The notes under the pieces are model-generated. The model was not told where the DNA came from. It did not search any database and was given only the letters and a program-made list of their open reading frames with translations. This document shows, piece after piece, positions 57,809-64,000 of a stretch of DNA of 64,000 bases (positions are counted from its first letter, which is position 1; each line of letters begins with the position of its first letter). The position numbers were made by a program, and so were the translations under genes. The stretch lies in NCBI GenBank assembly GCA_963853835.1, contig OY970822.1, positions 47,456,404-47,520,403 of the forward strand. Reading direction: 5' to 3'. The DNA comes from Calendula officinalis. Taxonomy: Eukaryota; Streptophyta; Magnoliopsida; Asterales; Asteraceae.

Positions 57809-57978
57809 ATGGAAACCCATAAAGAAAGGATTGGCTGAATTGAGTTGGAAGGGGAAGAAGAAGAAAGGGTTTAGAGGAATTAACAAAGTGGAAAAGGGGG
57901 TTTAATGAAAGATGAAGTCTGGCAGCAAATCATAACATATCTAAGGGTATAATAGTCAAAACCAAAAATTTGTGGTAG

Positions 57979-58333
57979 ATGCATAAATCTTTTTAAAGAC
58001 AACCCTTAAAATATAACTAGAAAACACCATAGATAAATTTAAAAAATAAAATCAAACGTAAATATGAGATTTGACAAATCAAGACAAACACAAAACAATA
58101 AGTCAAAAGTAATTTGGATCATAGACCAATGACACCACACATGTTTTCAAATATACATTTCAAAAATTAAAAATCCAACTTGATGCTTCAAAAAAAACAA
58201 CAAAAAACAAACAAGTAAAATAAAATAATACATTCACCCATCCCTAACCACATTTACATCAACCCCCCTTCCACTTTCCAAATATGCCAAAACCAACCCA
58301 ATACTTCAATCTTCTTCACAATTCCCTTTCCAT
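57979..58333. other. 3' flank of LRR-RLK gene
   Basis: AT-rich sequence immediately downstream of the receptor-kinase stop codon. Likely holds its 3' UTR. No other gene. Confidence 0.5.
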
Positions 58334-60554
58334 TCAATCTTGACTCAATCTTTCCAAAACATCAGCAACGTGTCTCATTGACGGCCTTCTTTCCGGGTTA
58401 CTTGCAGTGCAAGCCATTGCGATTTTCAAAACCGCAATAATTTCTTCTTCTTTATCAACATCTTGCACCAACCCCGTGTCCAAAACATCCGAAAGTGGTT
58501 TCTTGTCTTCAATGCAAAGTTGAATCCAATGAACAAGATCCATTTCCTCCGGGCCCACTTGCACAACGGGCGTTTTGCCCGTAATCATTTCCAATAAAAC
58601 AACCCCAAAAGAGTAAACATCCCATTTTTGTGACGGTTTCACCACTTTAAAAGCTTCGGGTGCTTGATAATAAGATGTGGGGATATTGGAAGCTGATGTG
58701 GCGGTTGTTGTGGCGGCGGTTGCAACTTCTGACGCCAACCGGTTGGATTGAACTACAGGTGTACCGCCGCCCGCTATGTTTGCTAGGCGGCCCAACCCAA
58801 AATCAGATATTTGGGCCTCCATGTTTTCGTCTAGTAAAATGTTTGATGGTTTTAGGTCACCGTGAACGTACTTTTTGGGGCTAAATTCGTGTAGATAAAC
58901 TAGACCTTTTGCGGTTCCTCTCATTATTTTTAAACGGGCGGGCCAAGAAAGTGGCACGAAAGATTGTACACCGGGCTTCCCTGAAAACAACAATATTAAA
59001 GTTGTAACAATTAGATTTTAGTTACCAATTTCATGCTTTATAGTAACAAAAAATAATGCATAAGATAAATTATTAAGCAAGAAAATTACCGTGAATAGCG
59101 GTGCCAAGATTACCATTGGGAACATAATCGTAAATAAGCAACTTCTCATCAACGGACCAATAATAAGCCCGCAAAGTTACAATGTTTTGATGTTTTAATT
59201 TCCCAATTGCTTCAACTTCGGTTTGAAATTCTTTAAACCGTTGTGAACCGCCTTCACCTAATCTTCTAACCGCCAAACTAACACCGTCTTCAAGCACAAC
59301 TTTATAAACAATCCCAATTCCACTTTTCCCCAAAACAAAAGCCGAAGCTTTTAATAATTCATCCAAATCAAACCCTAATTGTGTATCTAATGCAACGAGA
59401 TCGTATTGCTCAACGTGTTCGGATAATGTTTCGGATTCATCTTTTCTAAAACATAAACACTCGTTTCTTGCTCTATTACTACCGCCTTTTTCATACCCAC
59501 GTTTCTTTTTACCACAAAGACAAATTCTTGAATAACAATATGATAAAACTAACCCGATTAGACAAATACCGATTACATCACTAACTATAATTGCAATTAC
59601 ACCGGTTTTACTTATTCCTTTTCGACCTTTTTCGGGGGTTACGGTTGGATTGTTGCTAGGTATGTATGGGTATGAAGATGGTGAACTAGCATCATTTGGA
59701 GAACAAAGGTTTTTCAATGGCGGGCCACATAAGCCCGAATTTCCAATAAAAGCGGTTGGCCCGCGGTTAACTAGATTACCGTTTTGTGGAATCGGGCCGG
59801 TTAAGTTATTGTAAGTGAGATCAATATAGACTTTTTCAGGAAGACTACCTAAACTAGGTGGGATTGAACCATTAAACAAATTATGAGATAAATCAACAGT
59901 TCCTTGTAGAAAAGACAAGTTTCCCAAATCTTTAGGGATCGAACCAGTGAATCGATTAAACGAAAGATCAAGTTTTTCAAGAAACCTCAAATTTGACCCG
60001 AACCCATCTGGGATTGACCCGGTGAAATTGTTTTGACTCAAATCAAGACTTCTTAACCTTTTGCACTGGATTAACGAAATGGGTATTGACCCGTTAAAGA
60101 AATTACTTGATAAATCTAGGGTTTGGAGGTAATAAAGTCTACTAATCTCATTTGGGATTAACCCAGATAAAGAATTACCATAAAGTACCAAACTTTGTAA
60201 TTTTTCAGCTCGAAAAAGCTCAATTGGTAACACACCCATGAACTTATTATTCCTTAAATTAAGATGTCTGAGCTCGGAAAGAGATCCAAGAACAGGTGAT
60301 ATAAACCCTAAAATCTTGTTTTTGGGAATACTAACTGAAATTACTCTTTGTTCTTTGCATGCAATGCCATTCCATGAACAAGGATTTTCATCGGAATAAT
60401 TCCAGTTATTTAAAGATCCTTCTGGGTCTTGTATGATTGACTTTTTAAAAGTCAAAAGTGTATACCCCTCATCATTTAAACAACTTACATGAACTATGAA
60501 ATGGGAGTTGCATAAAATCAAGAAAATTGGAAGAATAAAAGCAGGTAGCAGCAT
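58334..60554 (-). CDS. LRR receptor-like kinase, ZAR1-type
   Basis: Two exons, 60554-59090 and 58980-58334, with one GT..AG intron inside the kinase domain. The protein is 703 residues, similar in length to Arabidopsis ZAR1. I start at the ATG at 60554: an upstream in-frame extension has no ATG, and MLLPAFILPIFLILCNS begins a good signal peptide. LRRNT follows (LLTFKKSIIQDPEGSLNNW, CSWNGIAC), then about six LRRs (LRHLNLRNNKFMGVLP, LQTLDLSSNFFNGSIP). A membrane span lies near residues 318-342. The kinase has a glycine loop LGKSGIGIVYK, AVRRL in the beta-3 strand (Arg where Lys is usual), HGDLKPSN (non-RD) and DFG. From memory ZAR1-group kinases share these features. Expected to be a plasma-membrane receptor; ligand unknown. 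Confidence 0.93.
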
Positions 60555-61166
60555 TTCAAGAAAACCCACCAAAAATTATGACCGTTGGAGGGAGGTTGTG
60601 AAATTTTGAGGTTTGATTTTGTTTGAGAGCTTACCTTATAAATGCATCAAGAAGATGAACAGCAGCAGGAAGAAAGTTGCAAAGGGTTTTGAAGAACAGA
60701 AATGGAGGTTTTTAGAGAGAGAGTATTTGGGGTTTTAGAGAGAGAGTATAGAAGGTGTTGTGTGTGTAAAAGGTGAGTGAGGATGGACTTGTTGGAGAAA
60801 GGTAAAGTCAAGTTGGTTTCAGCCTACAAGACATTGGGAATATAGATTATTATGATAGCTCATACTTTATAGTTTCTAGAGGTAATGTGTACAACTAGTA
60901 ATAATAGGTCCGTGCAACATTTTCTTTTCTCACTTATTTATAATTTAATTTATATCAAATTTTATCCTTTTATCTACAAACAAAAATGAGTAGGATTATA
61001 TTTTATAATAATAATAACTACAACAATATCAATAATGAAATAAAAATATTAGTGTTACCGTTGATATTTTGTTGAAGTTTTAGAATCTAATCCAAAATGT
61101 GTAAATACATCATTTATAAAAATATTAAATGATTGTTTAGTGAGTTTAATAAAAGATAAAATATTA
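60555..61166. promoter_or_regulatory. LRR-RLK 5' flank
   Basis: Upstream region of the receptor-kinase gene. Contains short GA runs (AGAGAGAGAGTAT near 60713 and 60738), as often seen in plant 5' UTRs, and AT-rich DNA beyond. No defined element identified. Confidence 0.4.
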
Positions 61167-61441
61167 GACTATTCGGTATGAATACCTTCTACATCGTGAA
61201 AGTTGATGTGGAACACCCTCCAAACTGTGAAGACATTGAACACCACTCCATAACACGATGTGCGGGGGTTGTCACATATGACCACACCACACTTTTCACG
61301 GGCTTTTATGAGACAAAAACCAATGATTTTGTGGGACTCCTTCACTTTTCACTCACATCATCAAGGGGTGGTGTTCAATGTACTCTCATGGTGTAGTGGG
61401 TTGTCACATAGGACCAAACCACACACTCATACCGCATAGAC
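61167..61441. mobile_element. PIF/Harbinger-like MITE
   Basis: 275 bp. Inverted ends GACTATTCGGTATGA and GTCTATGCGGTATGA, flanked by TTA on both sides. Inner inverted copies of CATTGAACACCAC add a secondary fold. A 72-codon frame within it is not a gene. Confidence 0.78.
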
Positions 61442-62008
61442 TTATAGCACATTGTGTGGGGTTGTTAAAACCCCGTTAAAACCTTATAACGGCGTTATCT
61501 CCAAACCCCCTCCTCGTTATTTGTTCGCCAAACAATTTCGTCATGGCTATCGCGAACGTTATAGCATATTTGCCTGAAAACAACCCCTATAACATGGTTT
61601 TAACATGATACATCATACCGAGTACATATTATAGTCATGTATGTTATAGCTATAACTAAGCTATAAGCTCATAACCTCATATCCACACTTTATGCTATTA
61701 GGGATTTAGAGGTATTTGGTTATTGACTGTTTTAAAGCCACATATGAAACCTAGATAAGGTCAATAATAAAGTTTATGAATTATAATCTGAAGGAGATAA
61801 TTTCACATGTGTCCTTGCAAACTTTCAATATTATGTATATATCCTTTAGGGGTGAGTATTTGGGGCGAAAAAACTGAATCGAACCCAAAGCCAACCAAAA
61901 CCGAAGCCTTATACCGATTTTACCCTTATCATAATTGAAAATGAAGGTTTTTTGTGAATTAATCGCAAAGGCATAAAAAACATTTAACATTACTATGACA
62001 TGTCACAG
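61442..62008. other. Intergenic; half of a GGTTCGG-type hAT MITE at 61854
   Basis: Mostly unremarkable AT-rich DNA. TTTAGGGGTGAGTATTTGGG at about 61848-61867 followed by CCAACCAAAACCGAAGCC looks like one end of an hAT MITE. No second end was found. Confidence 0.4.
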
Positions 62009-62262
62009 TTTTTTTTTTTAACAGCAAAAAAAGGAGGCAACGGGTAGAGCTTCGGCAATGCCATCACCCTCCCGAAGACCCCCCAAACTATATTAAAAAA
62101 CTTGAGTCTAGCAAAACACTAGGCTAAAACGAACTTACAAAGGACAACGCAACCAATCTACCTACGAAAGTTTTACATTCTTTCAGTAAGTAAACCAAGA
62201 AAAAGAAAACAACTTAATTTTATCGATTATATCCGACTTAATCATTCTACCACTATCAAATA

Positions 62263-62505
62263 CTCCCTCCGTCCCACAAAAAACTTCCCATTTGAGATGG
62301 GCACAAGTTTTAAGGTGATAGTTAGTGGTGGGGTCATTGACAATAATTTTGATTAAAATATAAGATTGATTTGGAGAGAGAAAGATAGTTAGTGGATAGT
62401 TAGTGGTGGGGTCCTTAGTAATAATAGTATTTTATTGAAATGGGAAGTTTTTTGTGGGACAAAAATTTAGGGTGAAATGGGAAGTTTTTTGTGGGACGGA
62501 GGGAG
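62263..62505. mobile_element. Stowaway-like MITE inserted in LINE
   Basis: 243 bp. Inverted ends CTCCCTCCGTCCCACAAAAA, flanked by TA. Same family as 24010 and 53151. It interrupts the C-terminal coding region of the LINE. Confidence 0.94.
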
Positions 62506-62550
62506 TAGTAAAGAGTTTCTAAAATTCCAAATGATCCAGCATGCTACATA

Positions 62551-63198
62551 TCAAATCACTTGAACCTTATCTTTCTTATTACCTCTATTCGACACGTCAT
62601 TGCAAAAATCCCACCAACTGTCAAACGATTCTTGCTGAATACCATCCAAATCGCACCACCTCTGAACTGCGATCCACACTTCCTTGGCCGTCGGGCACTT
62701 GAACAACGTATGTGAGGTTAACTCCACGCCCACGTTACACATAGGACACATTATAGATTCAATGTCCATACCTCTACGAGAAAGATTAAACCTTGTAGGA
62801 AGCCGGTCCAATTTAATTCTCCAAATGCACACATTCACTTTGATCGGAGCCCATTTACACCAATTGAAATTAATATCAACACCCGGATACATTTTGTCAT
62901 TTATGTATCTTCTAGCTTCTCCCACCGAAAATTCACATTGATCACCCAAATTCCATACCACCTTATTTCTACCATCCATTAGACAAGTGTCTCTAATGAT
63001 TGATAAAAGATTTTCAAATTGAGCTTGTTCTAAACCTCCTTTTATAATTCTCCTCCAATTGAACTTCCAATCACCATTTGCCCATCTATCTTTAATCTTG
63101 CAAAATGGATTTAAATCTAACCTAGTATAATCTATTAAATAAATGACAAAATGGGGTTGAACTACTCCAACGGTCCGTCCAGAAATTAATAGAATCAT
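62551..63198 (-). pseudogene. LINE reverse transcriptase zinc-binding (zf-RVT) domain
   Basis: 215 codons without a stop. FSVGEARRYINDKM, WAPIKVNVCIWRIKLDRLPT and CPMCNVGVELTSHTLFKC followed by AKEVW are the classic plant zf-RVT pattern found downstream of LINE reverse transcriptase. The zinc ligands C-x2-C-x8-H-x4-C are intact. Upstream sequence is frameshifted and no RT catalytic core is in the window, so this is a fragment rather than a gene. Confidence 0.88.
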
Positions 63199-63626
63199 CG
63201 CTCACAACTTTATATTTAATTGCATTGTAATCAACTATATGGCTTTCATGTAAGTAATTAATGTACCTACAATTTGAAGCCAAATACTTTTACGAGCACG
63301 TAGCGGAACAGGTTTAAGCAAACCTCCATCATACCGTGAATGGATTTTATCACGCGGGACCATAATGCTTGTCGCTCGTTAAGAAAACGCCACCTCCATT
63401 TTATTAAAAGCGCCAGATTTAACACTTCTAGGCTTGCAATGCCTAAACCGCCCCTCTATATCTGATAAACACACGTCCCATTTTACCTAATGCAATTTCT
63501 TTTCTTTTTCAGAACTCCCCCAAAAAAAATTGAGCTCTCAAATTCTCCAACTTTTTAATAACACTTGTCAGAGTTCTAAAAATACATAAATATGTTGAGT
63601 CGGTTTGATTAAATTAGAAACGTTAA

Positions 63627-63920
63627 GACTACTCGTAACGGGAGGGTCGCTCACTGCATCCCCTCCCTTCGTCCCCATATAAGACGCGTTCTCCCTCCTT
63701 ATTCTGGTCCAGATGGGACGCGTCCCCTCTGCTCAATGGTAGGCCAGACGACCTTGGTAGGTCGCCACTTTTCAAAGAGAAGGGATTTTTCAAAGGGGAA
63801 TGATTTGGTCGCCTGGTTACGTGGGTTTGATCGAGATTTATAATGTGTTTGGTCGAGCTGATGTGGCGCTGATATGTTAGGGGTGACCACTGAAACAATG
63901 GTCACCCATTACTACTAGTC
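63627..63920. mobile_element. PIF/Harbinger-like MITE
   Basis: 294 bp. Ends GACTACTCGTAACGGGAGGG and in reverse complement GACTAGTAGTAATGGGTGAC, flanked by TAA on both sides. Non-coding; it sits just beyond the LINE remnant and frames in it are shadows. Confidence 0.75.
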
Positions 63921-64000
63921 TAATTACGCCTTCTAATGACAAATAAATGGTATAAGCGTGACTCTCTATTTATCGACAACTAACGATATTAAAACGTAAG

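Larger units (their letters stand above)
56195..57978. mobile_element. TIR element hosting two nested hAT MITEs
   Basis: The left arm (CTACCACAAC...TTTGACTATTATACCCTT, 56195-56232) is the inverted match of the right arm (AAGGGTATAATAGTCAAA...TTGTGGTAG, 57943-57978). The two hAT MITEs at 56235 and 57479 lie inside. Non-coding. Superfamily not determined. Confidence 0.6.
62009..63600 (-). mobile_element. LINE (L1-type) 3' fragment with poly(A), split by a MITE
   Basis: Read on the minus strand it contains the end of a reverse transcriptase-type ORF. From about 63590 to 63200 remnants are spread over shifted frames (TYLCIFRTLTSVIKKLE; GGLGIASLEVLNLALLIKWR then WRFLNERQALWSRVIKSIHG). The zinc-binding domain follows, then IIWNFRNS, which is interrupted at 62505 by a Stowaway-like MITE. 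C-terminal pieces resume after it (KSDIIDKIKLFSFSWFTY). A run of T on the plus strand (62009-62019) is the poly(A) tail. Truncated and degenerate. Confidence 0.85.

Noticed and set aside
60555..60572. Six-codon extension upstream of the LRR-RLK ATG
   Set aside because: The extension begins with TTG. The first ATG at 60554 gives a normal signal peptide.
61178..61396. 72-codon frame
   Set aside because: Lies entirely within a PIF-type MITE.

Overview
This looks like a nuclear window from a dicot plant, most likely Asteraceae. The host genes have plant exon/intron structure with GT..AG introns. Intergenic DNA is AT-rich and dominated by LTR retrotransposons, MITEs and a Helitron. The copia element at the left edge carries a third ORF of a kind I associate with Asteraceae copia elements. 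The family placement is inference; no marker gene proves it.

Layout. 1-7662: Ty1/copia element 1 (minus strand), with intact gag and pol, a third ORF broken by one stop codon, and one LTR; its other end lies beyond the window. It appears to have inserted into the integrase region of a second, decayed copia element (7663-12993, minus). 13447-22538: an inverted-repeat (foldback) element inside a TA microsatellite, built from about 23 copies of the palindrome TTTAATCATCGATGATTAAA. It is split by a 7.9-kb gag/pol-less LTR element A (14166-22071, plus) with 2193-bp LTRs and a perfect TTAAT target duplication. 22.6-27 kb: MITE-rich intergenic DNA. 27235-28898: PB1-domain protein gene. 29017-29604: solo LTR. 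30512-38578: LTR element B (minus), a relative of A that keeps gag and a dead protease but no RT or integrase; it sits inside an hAT-type MITE. 39502-44155: complete 10-exon ELP2 gene with MITEs in its introns, followed upstream by a broken partial duplicate. 45873-47178: five-exon RING-H2 E3 ligase gene. 47.2-58.3 kb: a nest of small DNA transposons plus a Helitron (49683-52891) that carries a ribosomal protein L7 gene fragment. 58334-60554: two-exon LRR receptor-like kinase of the ZAR1 type. 61-64 kb: 3' part of a LINE interrupted by a Stowaway-like MITE, and further MITEs.

The four host genes (PB1 protein, ELP2, RING-H2 ligase, LRR-RLK) are unrelated single-copy-style genes and do not form a pathway. 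Elements A and B are the most interesting part. They belong to one non-autonomous family. Their LTRs contain arrays of short hairpins with an invariant ATATGTTT loop and stems that vary but stay complementary, plus a second set of palindromes (AGTTCRCGnCGYGAACT) in which both arms change together between A and B.

All coordinates and junctions were read by eye. Family assignments come from recognised motifs, not database searches.
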